A stretch of 64,000 nt of DNA, from the NCBI GenBank assembly GCA_951813045.1, contig CATOTF010000002.1, positions 930,001-994,000 on the forward strand, in the 5' to 3' direction. Both the position numbers and the translations under genes were made by a program. The first letter of the stretch is position 1. The number at the start of each line of letters is the position of its first letter. Origin of the DNA: an uncultured Rhizobiaceae bacterium (GTDB lineage: Bacteria; Pseudomonadota; Alphaproteobacteria; Rhizobiales; Rhizobiaceae). The notes under the pieces were generated by a model, which did no database searches, had not been told where the DNA came from, and saw nothing but the letters and a program-made list of their open reading frames with translations. Below, in pieces: positions 31,868 to 43,000 of the stretch.

Positions 31868-31968
31868 CTAATACTCACAAGCACAAGGTGTCAGAGTGCG
31901 GAATTTTACTCCGCGACGGTCAGATTACCCAACCATTTCTGTGGTCATTTTGTCTCCGGGATTCACAT

Positions 31969-32577
31969 ATGTGGTCGCAATTTAGCTCAACAGGCAAAAT
32001 AGTTGTGACACTTATCGCATTGGCGTCTGCTTCGGCTGGTGCCAATGCGCAATCCGTTTCTAGTCAGAACACTAGAAATTTTGGATTCAATTTACCGTCA
32101 CCAATTTCCCCAAATGGCCACGATGAAGTTCGTGCTGCCGACGGAACCACTTGTAGATCCAGTATCGCCACGAGCGGTGCATATCTTGATTTTGGTGGCA
32201 TTGGTTCGCAACTTCAGGATTCCGGTAATCTGGATGGCACGGTCTACGGCCGAATTGTAATTCCCCTGGGGGAACGTCCGGGCCGGCTCGATTGTCGAGC
32301 GCTTTATCAACTGGAAATAGAACGCCTGAAATTTGAGTTAAAACTCGCCCGCTCAAGCGGTGGAGGTGGAGGCTTTCAAGATCCTGAAGGCGATGATGAT
32401 TTTCAAGAAGGCGCCGATGCTGAGGACGAGGACGAAGAAGGCGAGGATGAAGAAGCTCAAGTTGAAGAAGGGGACGAAAGCGACAAGAAAACTGATAGAA
32501 AGCGCAGCAAGAAGAAAGAAAAGAAAGCTGGTGGCAATTGGTCTGACTCCGGCTGGGACGCGGTTCCTCAGGAATGA
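31969..32577 (+). CDS. Secreted protein with globular Cys-containing domain and Asp/Glu- then Lys-rich tail
   Basis: Signal peptide MWSQFSSTGKIVVTLIALASASAGANAQS; TTCRSSIATSGAYLDFGGIGS...YGRIVIPLG...RLDCRALYQLEIERLKFEL; low-complexity tail. Start refined from 31888, which lies inside the IS end. Confidence 0.6.
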   Translation: MWSQFSSTGKIVVTLIALASASAGANAQSVSSQNTRNFGFNLPSPISPNGHDEVRAADGTTCRSSIATSGAYLDFGGIGSQLQDSGNLDGTVYGRIVIPLGERPGRLDCRALYQLEIERLKFELKLARSSGGGGGFQDPEGDDDFQEGADAEDEDEEGEDEEAQVEEGDESDKKTDRKRSKKKEKKAGGNWSDSGWDAVPQE

Positions 32578-32746
32578 TGTCCGCATTTTAATATCCTTCG
32601 CGGTAACAGGTCCCGCCTTGTCCTTGCACTGCCATAATTAAGCCTGCACTCAGGGCATGATAACCGCCGATATTATTCCGTTTAATCTGCAAGTAATGTG
32701 ATAAGCAATGTGCCTGAGATTAACGTGGTAACAGATAAGGTGCTCC

Positions 32747-33424
32747 ATGAAGTTAGAACAGGCGATGCAGGAGCGCCGCTCCATTCGTGGTTTTAAGGAT
32801 AAACCTGTACCCCGCGATCTGTTGGAAGAAGTAATCGCTCTGGCGAACCGTGCCCCTTCGTCAATGAACACCCAGCCCTGGCATTTACACGTTCTGACCG
32901 GTGAGCCGCTTGAGAACGTGCGCAAGGGTAATACTGAGCGCATGCTTGCCGGTGTGACACCCACGCGGGATATCGAGGACTACGCCGCGTATGAAGATGA
33001 ACACAGAAAACGCCAGATTGAGATTGCGGTGCAATTGTTTGAGGCCATGGGGATTGAGCGTCACGATTCTGAACGGCGGCAGGACTGGGTCATGCGCGGG
33101 TTTCGGCAGTTCGATGCCCCTGTCTCAATCGTCGTATGTTTCGACCGCGATCTTCTCAACAATACCATCGCTCACTTTGACACCGGAGCCATGACATTTG
33201 GCCTGGTTCTCGCCGCCTGGAGCAGGGGGCTTGGTGCAGTTATTAACGGCCAGGGTATCATGCAAAGCCCTGTCGTACGCGAAATTGCTGATATTCCGGA
33301 CGATCAGGCAATCCTGACGTGCGTCGCGCTCGGCTGGCCGGATGAGGAGTTCGTCGCAAACTCCGTGGTATCACGCCGCCGTCCCGTGGAAAATATTACC
33401 AGGTTTCTGGGGTTCGAAGACTGA
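32747..33424 (+). CDS. Nitroreductase family protein
   Basis: AMQERRSIRGFKDKPVPRDLLEEVIALANRAPSSMNTQPWHLHVL; ALGWPDE. Confidence 0.95.
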   Translation: MKLEQAMQERRSIRGFKDKPVPRDLLEEVIALANRAPSSMNTQPWHLHVLTGEPLENVRKGNTERMLAGVTPTRDIEDYAAYEDEHRKRQIEIAVQLFEAMGIERHDSERRQDWVMRGFRQFDAPVSIVVCFDRDLLNNTIAHFDTGAMTFGLVLAAWSRGLGAVINGQGIMQSPVVREIADIPDDQAILTCVALGWPDEEFVANSVVSRRRPVENITRFLGFED

Positions 33425-33514
33425 GCGTCATAATTGGTCTATGACCACCCCTCTTGTTTCAATCTAGCCTGCTGGTACGATTTCAAACCAATTAAGTTGT
33501 CGAGGAATAAAAGC

Positions 33515-33898
33515 ATGATTGATCACGCAGGTATAAGTGTTTCGGATTTTGAAGAAGCGAAGCGATTCTATGATTTGGCGCTGGCACCACTTGGTGTGTC
33601 GTTTCTGTTCCTGGTGCCTCCAAAACACACGCGCGGTATAAAGGTCGGCGGATACGGCCACGACCAGCCAAAGTTCTGGCTGAACGAAACGGGTGCGCAA
33701 ATACCCCCAAGCCACTTTGCCTTTTCAGCTAAAAACCGGGCGCAGGTTGATGCCTTTTATAAAGCGGCGATCGATGCGGGTGGAAAAGACAACGGTGGCC
33801 CCGGTATTCGCCCAGAATATCATGAACACTATTATGGTGCATTCGTATTGGATCCGGATGGTAATAATATGGAGGCTGTTTGCCATACTCCTGAATAA
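33515..33898 (+). CDS. VOC family (glyoxalase/bleomycin resistance) protein
   Basis: MIDHAGISVSDFEEAKRFYDLALAPLG; YYGAFVLDPDGNNMEAVCH; start refined to 33515. Confidence 0.95.
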   Translation: MIDHAGISVSDFEEAKRFYDLALAPLGVSFLFLVPPKHTRGIKVGGYGHDQPKFWLNETGAQIPPSHFAFSAKNRAQVDAFYKAAIDAGGKDNGGPGIRPEYHEHYYGAFVLDPDGNNMEAVCHTPE

Positions 33899-33936
33899 GG
33901 TATGCTGTTCAGGCAATCAGCCGTTCCAACCTTTCT

Positions 33937-35031
33937 CTAAAGTATATTGGCTTCTTCCAGTTTCGCCCAGTCAAACGTTACGCCAACACCCGGTTTATCC
34001 GGTGCAACCGCCATTGCATTTTCAACGACCAGAGGCCTCGTGGTATATTGGTCAATTGGAAAGGAATGGACTTCCAGCCAACCGGAATCCGCAATGCCCG
34101 AGAGAAGGCTTACATGCAGTTCCTGCATGCCGTGGCTGCAAACGGAGACATTATGCTTTTGAGCGAGTTTTACAGCCTGCAGGAAACCCGTAACACCACC
34201 ACAGTTTGAAGCGTCCGGTTGGACATAGCTCAGGCGGGCGTGATCCATCGCGAGTTCGAATTCATGGATCGTGTGGAGATTCTCGCCCATTGCCAGCGGC
34301 ATGCCTGTTTCCTCGGCAATCCTGGCAAAGCCAAAGTAATCATCAGGGATAGTTGGTTCTTCAAACCAGACAAGGCCAAATGGTTTAAACGCATTTGAAG
34401 CTTCAATGGCCTCGTCAACGCTCATCGAATAATTTGCATCGACCATGAATGCGATGTCAGGGCCGATCATATCTCGGATTGCGGCAATGCGCGCCACGTC
34501 ATCTTTCAGGTCCGGCTGTCCGATTTTTATTTTTACCCCGTTAAAACCCCGCTCAAGATAACCGCGGATACTGTCTAGAAGTTTGGGAAGCGGGAAGTTG
34601 AGGTCGATACCGCCGCAATAGGCTTTGCAGGTCCGGCCTGCACCGCCAGCCATATTCCACAGCGGGCGTTCTTCGCGTTTGCCACGTAAATCCCACAACG
34701 CAATATCGACAGCGGATATGGCAAAGGACGCGATGCCCCCCCTTGCTACATAATGGACGTGCCATTGCATGGCTTCATACAGATCATCAATTGCACTTGC
34801 GTCTTGTCCTTTTAAGAATGGCACAAGGTCATGCTTGATCATTGCCACGATAGCGTGACCACCTTTTCCACCGGTGTATGTATAGCCGGTGCCCTGGCTG
34901 CCATCCGCCAAATGGATAGTTACCGTCACCAGTTCAAAATGATGGTGCTCACCATGTTTCGCATCCACCAGCACTTCCGCCAGTGGAATGTGAAACAGGC
35001 GCACTTCGATATCTTTTATATTGGTGTTCAT
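33937..35031 (-). CDS. Mandelate racemase / muconate lactonizing enzyme (enolase superfamily)
   Basis: [64 protein letters not shown]. Confidence 0.94.
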   Translation of the reverse strand: MNTNIKDIEVRLFHIPLAEVLVDAKHGEHHHFELVTVTIHLADGSQGTGYTYTGGKGGHAIVAMIKHDLVPFLKGQDASAIDDLYEAMQWHVHYVARGGIASFAISAVDIALWDLRGKREERPLWNMAGGAGRTCKAYCGGIDLNFPLPKLLDSIRGYLERGFNGVKIKIGQPDLKDDVARIAAIRDMIGPDIAFMVDANYSMSVDEAIEASNAFKPFGLVWFEEPTIPDDYFGFARIAEETGMPLAMGENLHTIHEFELAMDHARLSYVQPDASNCGGVTGFLQAVKLAQKHNVSVCSHGMQELHVSLLSGIADSGWLEVHSFPIDQYTTRPLVVENAMAVAPDKPGVGVTFDWAKLEEANIL

Positions 35032-35501
35032 TGTCTTTACCCCACGTTCGTAATCCGCCCACCACCCGATGTTCTTAACATCGTTTCGTTAGATGTTGCT
35101 GTCTATTGTTCATTCTGAATTTGAGATAACATCGTTATTCGATACGTGAACCAAAAGTTTTTCAAATTGAAAGGATGACTGTGGCGTCGTTCAGTTATTG
35201 CGAATCTGCTGATGATTCTCGTTCAAATGCCGTTGTATCGTGCGGATTCGAAGTCTACACAGCGTTTGGTCACAGAAAATAACAGTTTGTTAACGGAATC
35301 CATCGGTTAGGTGAACGGAATCGTGTCATTTCTGCAACATGCAGTTTGGGAAACAACGATGCACCCAGATTTCAAGCTTGGTAAGCATTGCGTTCCCCGG
35401 CGACCCCGGTAGTTTGTGCTCAGGGAAAGGGCGCAATCGTGTCTTACCCATAATCGGGGCGACGCCCTTCTCAAAATGATTATCTACTGGAGATCAAAAT
35501 C

Positions 35502-36605
35502 ATGAAACTCAAAACTCTTCTTTTGGGTTCTGCCGCTGCGATGATCGCAGTCACCGGTGCACGCGCCGCTGATGCTATCGTTGCTGAGCCAGAGCCCGTT
35601 GAATACGTAAAAGTCTGCGACATGTATGGCGCTGGCTACTTCTACATCCCAGGTACAGAAACCTGCATCCGCTTCAGCGGCCTTGTTCGTTCAACATTTA
35701 CACATGACACAGATCAGCAGACAGTTGCTGCTGTAGTTGCTTCTCGTGTATTTGTTGGTGTTGGTATTGCTCCGCCCGCTGGCGCTGTAATCGATGCGGC
35801 TACTACGACAGCTTCTGGTTCTGTATATGATGTTCCTGCATCTGCTGCCGTACGTGATTCAGTTAGCACATGGACATACCGTGCTCGTTTGAACGTTCAA
35901 ACAGCTAACGAAACTGACTACGGTACATTGACAAGCATCATCCGTTTACAGGGTGATGGCAATGGCGGTTCCGATGCTGACGTTGGTATCGACCGTGCTC
36001 TGATCGGTCTTGGTGGTTTCCGCCTTGGTTATACTGACCAATACTGGGCAACCAACCACGGTTACGGTACTCCTGGACCAATCAACGATACGCCTTCTGG
36101 TTTCGACCAGGCTATCATTCTTGATTACACATACACAGCAAATGGCCTAGCCGTTACTGTTGGTGTTCAGGATGAAGTTGGTACCGCTAACGCTGTTGAA
36201 GACCCAGGCCTCTACGCTGGTCTTAACTACGGTGCTTCCTGGGGTAATTTTGCTGCAACATTGGGTTACGATACTTTGAACTCAAATGCTGCTGGTCGCG
36301 TATCTTTGACTTTGAACGTCATCGACGGTCTGACCATCAAAGGCCTCTATGCAGGTGTGTTTGATTCAGGCGACGTCAACCAGTTCGTAGGCTCTGACTA
36401 CGAATGGGGTGTTGGTGTTAACTATCAAGCCACAGATGCAATCAACGTTTACGCATCTTACTTCGACAACGATACAATTGATGGAGCTGGTGGTGTTATC
36501 GGTGCAAACTACGCATTCGCATCCGGTATCCGTATCCAAGGTGAAGTTACCTTCCGTGAAGATTCCGAGCAGGAATATCGTCTTCGCGTACAGCGCTCTT
36601 TCTAA
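35502..36605 (+). CDS. Rhizobiales-type porin (Omp2/RopA-like)
   Basis: MKLKTLLLGSAAAMIAVTGARAADAIVAEPEPVEYVKVCDMYGAGYFYIPGTETCIRFSGLVR; C-terminal RLRVQRSF. Confidence 0.96.
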   Translation: MKLKTLLLGSAAAMIAVTGARAADAIVAEPEPVEYVKVCDMYGAGYFYIPGTETCIRFSGLVRSTFTHDTDQQTVAAVVASRVFVGVGIAPPAGAVIDAATTTASGSVYDVPASAAVRDSVSTWTYRARLNVQTANETDYGTLTSIIRLQGDGNGGSDADVGIDRALIGLGGFRLGYTDQYWATNHGYGTPGPINDTPSGFDQAIILDYTYTANGLAVTVGVQDEVGTANAVEDPGLYAGLNYGASWGNFAATLGYDTLNSNAAGRVSLTLNVIDGLTIKGLYAGVFDSGDVNQFVGSDYEWGVGVNYQATDAINVYASYFDNDTIDGAGGVIGANYAFASGIRIQGEVTFREDSEQEYRLRVQRSF

Positions 36606-36630
36606 TCAGTTAACCTGATAAGAATTTTGA

Positions 36631-36662
36631 AAGCCCGGCTGGCAACAGTCGGGCTTTTTTTA
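36631..36662 (+). terminator. Rho-independent terminator of porin gene
   Basis: AAGCCCG...CGGGCTT followed by TTTTTTT. Confidence 0.88.
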
Positions 36663-37055
36663 TGATCATGCAATTTTGAGTTACGCTTATTATAGCTGAG
36701 ACTCATGTGGTCCTTCTGTACGCCTCTGAAGGCCAATATTCTCGACACGCACCAAGGCGTATAACCGGCAGAAAACGATTGTGAAATAAGCCGTTAACGG
36801 ATTACTCCGCCCATCTACTCAACCTTGAATTGTGCAAGTTGTTAGTTAAAGATCGCGCTGGGATAGAATTGAATGTGATTCTTGCGCGGTCATTTCGAAG
36901 TTGAAGAACTGGTATAGTTCGATTGAACGCTCCATATTCGCAAGATAACGTGAACCCAATATGCGTGGGGTCAGTTCCCTAAATTTGATAGAATGCCATA
37001 CGTACTCGAATGATCTCGTGCGAATTGGATATCCGAAAGTCTATGGAGAACATTG

Positions 37056-40000
37056 ATGGGCAACTGGAAAAAATGGATATGGCCGGGGATCCTGACCTGT
37101 TTAATTCTGTCCATACTCGCGATCTACTTTAAATCCCCCATTATCGAGAATGATCTCGCGGCTAAAGCGAAAGCTGTGCTTGATCAGCAAGGAGATACCT
37201 GGGTTGTAGTGGAAATGGACGGCCGCGATGCTACAATTTCGGGCCTGGCACCGAGCGAAGAGGCACAAGTTGAAGCTGAAGCGTCAACACTCGGTACATA
37301 TGCCGTTAGGGTTGTAACGAATAAGACCAACTTGATGGTGGTGCAAAGCCCTTACACAGTGGCTGTAAAGAAGAGTGCAGCAAGCATCGACTTGAGCGGT
37401 TTTGTTCCTAACAGCGCGGCGCGATCTAAAATTGTTGAAACCGCAAAGTCAGTGATACCGGGTATGGAAATTACAGACTCGATGTCATTTGCCCGAGGGG
37501 CACCGGATGATTTTACATCTATGATAGAATTCGGCTTGCTTCAAATTGCAGGATTGGAAGAAGCTGAATTCTCGCTCAATGACACTGACCTCAGCGTCAA
37601 AGGCAATGCGCCGGATTTTGATTCCTATGACAAGGTCAAATTGACGCTTGAAGGTGACCTGCCACATGGCCTGAAGTTGACGGCTGCGGATATCACACCT
37701 CCTGGAGTCTCACCTTTCACCTGGTCCGTCATACTCAAGGATAATGTTGTTTCGTTAGACGGATACATACCCTCCAACAAAGCCAGAGAAGAGATATCAG
37801 GGGCAGTGGGACAGGCGTTACCAGGAGTGAAAGTACAAGATAATCAAAGGCTTGCATCCGGTGCGCCCGACGGGTTTTCTGAAATTTCGAGATTTGTGAC
37901 TGAATTGCTTCCTCGTTTGGAAAGTGGTGTGATTTCCTTGTCAGATAAGAATATTTCTGTAGATGGAGTTGCCAATTCACCCGATAACTATGCGACTCTC
38001 GTTTCAATATTTGAAACACAGGTTTTGCCTGGCGACGCGTCAATTGTTGATGCCAGCATAAAACCGGCCAAGGTCAGCCCATACATATGGTCGACTGTTG
38101 TTGATGCGAATTCGATCAGTTTGAGTGGTTACATACCGGACAATGCAACGCGCGAGACCATCTTTGAGAAAATTAAGACCATCTTGCCCGGGGTGCAAAT
38201 TAATGATGGTCTAAAAATCGCAGCTGGTGCACCAGAACAATTTACGCAAGCGATTGACCACGGCTTAAATCAGCTCACGAAATTAACAAATGGAGCAATT
38301 TCCATTTCCGATACGGATTATTCCATCAGTGGTATTGTAAAGCCGGAATTGGAATATCAGTCTGTTATCAACGAGCTAGATTCTCTACCGGCTGGTTTTA
38401 CTTTAATCCGAAGCGAAATCACACCTCCCACAGTTAGTCCGTATAATTGGTCAGCGGGTCTAACCGAAAACGTATTAACTTTACGTGGCTACGTGCCCGA
38501 CGCAGCCACTCGCGACGAATTTATAACTAAAGCGCAGTCTATGATGACAAATGTGCAGGTTGTTGACCGTCAAAAGATCGCGGTCGGTTCGCCGGCTTCC
38601 TTCGATGCGGCCGTGATGTTTAGCATTGAACAGCTTTCCAGATTAGCAAATGGCATGGTCTCGATATCAAACGGGGAATACTCGATTAGCGGCGCGCCAA
38701 AATCGGTCGCTGATTATGAAATGGTTGTCAACGCGTTACAACAATTGCCACCTGGATTTATCCTGAAATCGGAGAACATCCCGCCTGCGACAATTTCCCC
38801 GTATTCATGGGGTGCAGAATATGACGGAGCGACCGCCAAACTAACAGGTTTTGTAAGTGGAATAAACGAGCGCCGCTTTATCATAGAGGCGGTCAAAAGT
38901 GCGCTTCCATCAGCCGAGGTCGTTGATGAAATGCGGATTGCAGCCGGCGCACCAGACGACTTTTTGAATGGAATACGTTTTTCCGCCAACTTGCTCAGGC
39001 GTCTTGACAAGGGAAATGTGGAGCTGACCAACCTTTCAGCAACTTTCCAAGGTGCTGCGAAATCTCCCAAAGATTACAAAGCGATAGCGACTGCGATTTC
39101 AACCGAATTGCCCGCTGGTATGACCCTGTTGAGTGCAAGTATTATACCGTCATCCGTGTCTCCGTACGAATGGAGTGCCACTTTGGCGGGAGACACTGTC
39201 GAGTTGAAAGGTTTTGCCCCGGACGAAGCCACACGCGAAAGACTATTGGCGAAATCAAAGTCCGTATTCACAGGTGCCAGCCCCATAGATAATATGGATA
39301 TTGCATCTGGCGCACCGGATGCGTTCTTGGAAGCGGCAACGGCGTCGCTGGAGCAATTGCCCAACCTTTCGAGCGGCATGATATCATTAGTTGATCGTGA
39401 ACTGAGGGTTCAAGGGGTCGTAAGAAACGCTGAGAATTTCACTCGAATAAAAGATGCCATCGTGACTTCGTTACCTTCCGACTGGGAATTGGCAGAAGGG
39501 GAGATACTTCCCCCCACGATCTCTCCGTTTGTCTGGGGTGCTGTTTATGATGGTTCTGTTGTAACGCTTGATGGGTTTGTGCCTTCTGATGAGGTTCGTG
39601 AGCGGTTGGTTGCGACGGTTCAGAGCAGGCTTCCCGGGGCTGGGGTTGTTGATGAGATGTTGATTGGCGCGGGTGCTCCATCGACGTTTGAAGCGGCGGC
39701 GGGTGCTGCGATTGCTTTATTGCCGAGGTTTTCTGCCGGTGATGTATCGCTGAGCGATCTTGATTTGACAGTGAAGGGGACGGGCAAGTCTTCGGCATCC
39801 TATCTGGTGGTGGACAAGCGTTTGAGCGGTGAGATGGATGGCGGCATTAATGTTGTCTCCGCCAATGTTGTGCCACCTGTTCATGAGGGCGATTATACGT
39901 GGCAGGCTCAAAAGCGCGGGAACTATATTATTCTGTCGGGTCTTGTGCCGAGCAGGTCTGCACGTGCAAGTGTTGCCCGAAGTGCATCAGCGCTCAATCC

Positions 40001-43000
40001 TGATATTGGGCCTGACACGGGAATTGTTAACCGGTTGACGGTTGAGTCCGGTGCTGCGGACGGTTTTTTGCCCAATGCTGCGAAAGGTCTTTCCCTTTTA
40101 TACGGCCTGTCGGAAGGCACGGTATCGATCACCAACAATGAATTGAGCGTGGCGGGTACGGCGAGTTCTGTTGCGTCGTATGAGGCTGCGGAAAGCGCAG
40201 TTGCGGGTCAACTGACGGGCGGGTTTGTCTGGGGCAGGAGAGACATCCAGCCAGCGGTTATATCGGTCTACAGCTGGTCGATTGACCGGGGGGATGTACA
40301 GGCTGTTCTTGGTGGGTTTGTACCCAATCTCGGCCTTGGCAAGATCCATGTTGCGGCGACGGAAGCTGTGTTGGACAAATCGGTTATTGACGAGCAGCGC
40401 ATTGCGGCGGGCGAGCCGGATGGTTTTGGCAACGCGGTTGCGGGCCTGATTGCAGGCATCGGCGAGTTGGAAAACAGCCGGGGTACAATTACCGGAACGA
40501 CCGTGTTTATTCAGGGCAGGGCACAGTCGGAGGCTGATGCAACGCGCATTGGCGATAATCTGGCGGCAAGCCTTCCGGCCAACTACAAGCTGCGCAGGTT
40601 AATCTCATACCCACTGCCGGAACCCGAGCCAGTGCCAGAACCGGAAGTAGTGCCGGAACCCGAACCAGAGCCGGAACTCCCCACGATCTCTCCGTTTGTC
40701 TGGGGTGCTGTTTATGATGGTTCTGTTGTAACGCTTGATGGGTTTGTGCCTTCTGATGAGGTTCGTGAGCGGTTGGTTGCGACGGTTCAGAGCAGGCTTC
40801 CCGGGGCTGGGGTTGTTGATGAGATGTTGATTGGCGCGGGTGCTCCATCGACGTTTGAAGCGGCGGCGGGTGCTGCGATTGCTTTATTGCCGAGGTTTTC
40901 TGCCGGTGATGTATCGCTGAGCGATCTTGATTTGACAGTGAAGGGGACGGGCAAGTCTTCGGCATCCTATCTGGTGGTGGACAAGCGTTTGAGCGGTGAG
41001 ATGGATGGCGGCATTAATGTTGTCTCCGCCAATGTTGTGCCACCTGTTCATGAGGGCGATTATACGTGGCAGGCTCAAAAGCGCGGGAACTATATTATTC
41101 TGTCGGGTCTTGTGCCGAGCAGGTCTGCACGTGCAAGTGTTGCCCGAAGTGCATCAGCGCTCAATCCTGATATTGGGCCTGACACGGGAATTGTTAACCG
41201 GTTGACGGTTGAGTCCGGTGCTGCGGACGGTTTTTTGCCCAATGCTGCGAAAGGTCTTTCCCTTTTATACGGCCTGTCGGAAGGCACGGTATCGATCACC
41301 AACAATGAATTGAGCGTGGCGGGTACGGCGAGTTCTGTTGCGTCGTATGAGGCTGCGGAAAGCGCAGTTGTGGGTCAACTGACGGGCGGGTTTGTCTGGG
41401 GCAGGAGAGACATCCAGCCAGCGGTGATCTCGGTCTACAGTTGGTCGATTGACCGGGGGGATGTACAGGCTGTTCTTGGTGGGTTTGTACCCAATCTCGG
41501 CCTTGGCAAGATCCATGTTGCGGCGACGGAAGCTGTGTTGGACAAATCGGTTATTGACGAGCAGCGCATTGCGGCGGGCGAGCCGGATGGTTTTGGCAAC
41601 GCGGTTGCGGGCCTGATTGCAGGCATCGGCGAGTTGGAAAACAGCCGGGGTACAATTACCGGAACGACCGTGTTTATTCAGGGCAGGGCACAGTCGGAGG
41701 CTGATGCAACGCGCATTGGCGATAATCTGGCGGCAAGCCTTCCGGCCAACTACAAGCTGCGCAGGTTAATCTCATACCCACTGCCGGAACCCGAGCCAGT
41801 GCCAGAACCGGAAGTAGTGCCGGAACCCGAACCAGAGCCGGAACTCCCCACGATCTCTCCGTTTGTCTGGGGTGCTGTTTATGATGGTTCTGTTGTAACG
41901 CTTGATGGGTTTGTGCCTTCTGATGAGGTTCGTGAGCGGTTGGTTGCGACGGTTCAGAGCAGGCTTCCCGGGGCTGGGGTTGTTGATGAGATGTTGATTG
42001 GCGCGGGTGCTCCATCGACGTTTGAAGCGGCGGCGGGTGCTGCGATTGCTTTATTGCCGAGGTTTTCTGCCGGTGATGTATCGCTGAGCGATCTTGATTT
42101 GACAGTGAAGGGGACGGGCAAGTCTTCGGCATCCTATCTGGTGGTGGACAAGCGTTTGAGCGGTGAGATGGATGGCGGCATTAATGTTGTCTCCGCCAAT
42201 GTTGTGCCACCTGTTCATGAGGGCGATTATACGTGGCAGGCTCAAAAGCGCGGGAACTATATTATTCTGTCGGGTCTTGTGCCGAGCAGGTCTGCACGTG
42301 CAAGTGTTGCCCGAAGTGCATCAGCGCTCAATCCTGATATTGGGCCTGACACGGGAATTGTTAACCGGTTGACGGTTGAGTCCGGTGCTGCGGACGGTTT
42401 TTTGCCCAATGCTGCGAAAGGTCTTTCCCTTTTATACGGCCTGTCGGAAGGCACGGTATCGATCACCAACAATGAATTGAGCGTGGCGGGTACGGCGAGT
42501 TCTGTTGCGTCGTATGAGGCTGCGGAAAGCGCAGTTGCGGGTCAACTGACGGGCGGGTTTGTCTGGGGCAGGAGAGACATCCAGCCAGCGGTTATATCGG
42601 TCTACAGCTGGTCGATTGACCGGGGGGATGTACAGGCTGTTCTTGGTGGGTTTGTACCCAATCTCGGCCTTGGCAAGATCCATGTTGCGGCGACGGAAGC
42701 TGTGTTGGACAAATCGGTTATTGACGAGCAGCGCATTGCGGCGGGCGAGCCGGATGGTTTTGGCAACGCGGTTGCGGGCCTGATTGCAGGCATCGGCGAG
42801 TTGGAAAACAGCCGGGGTACAATTACCGGAACGACCGTGTTTATTCAGGGCAGGGCACAGTCGGAGGCTGATGCAACGCGCATTGGCGATAATCTGGCGG
42901 CAAGCCTTCCGGCCAACTACAAGCTGCGCAGGTTAATCTCATACCCACTGCCGGAACCCGAGCCAGTGCCAGAACCGGAAGTAGTGCCGGAACCCGAACC

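Larger units (their letters stand above)
29521..31920 (-). mobile_element. IS21-family insertion sequence (istA-istB), apparently intact; exact ends approximate
   Basis: IstA and IstB ORFs intact; shared 12-bp inverted end motif CGGAGTAAAATT at 29532-29543 and its complement AATTTTACTCCG at 31902-31913. Confidence 0.92.
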
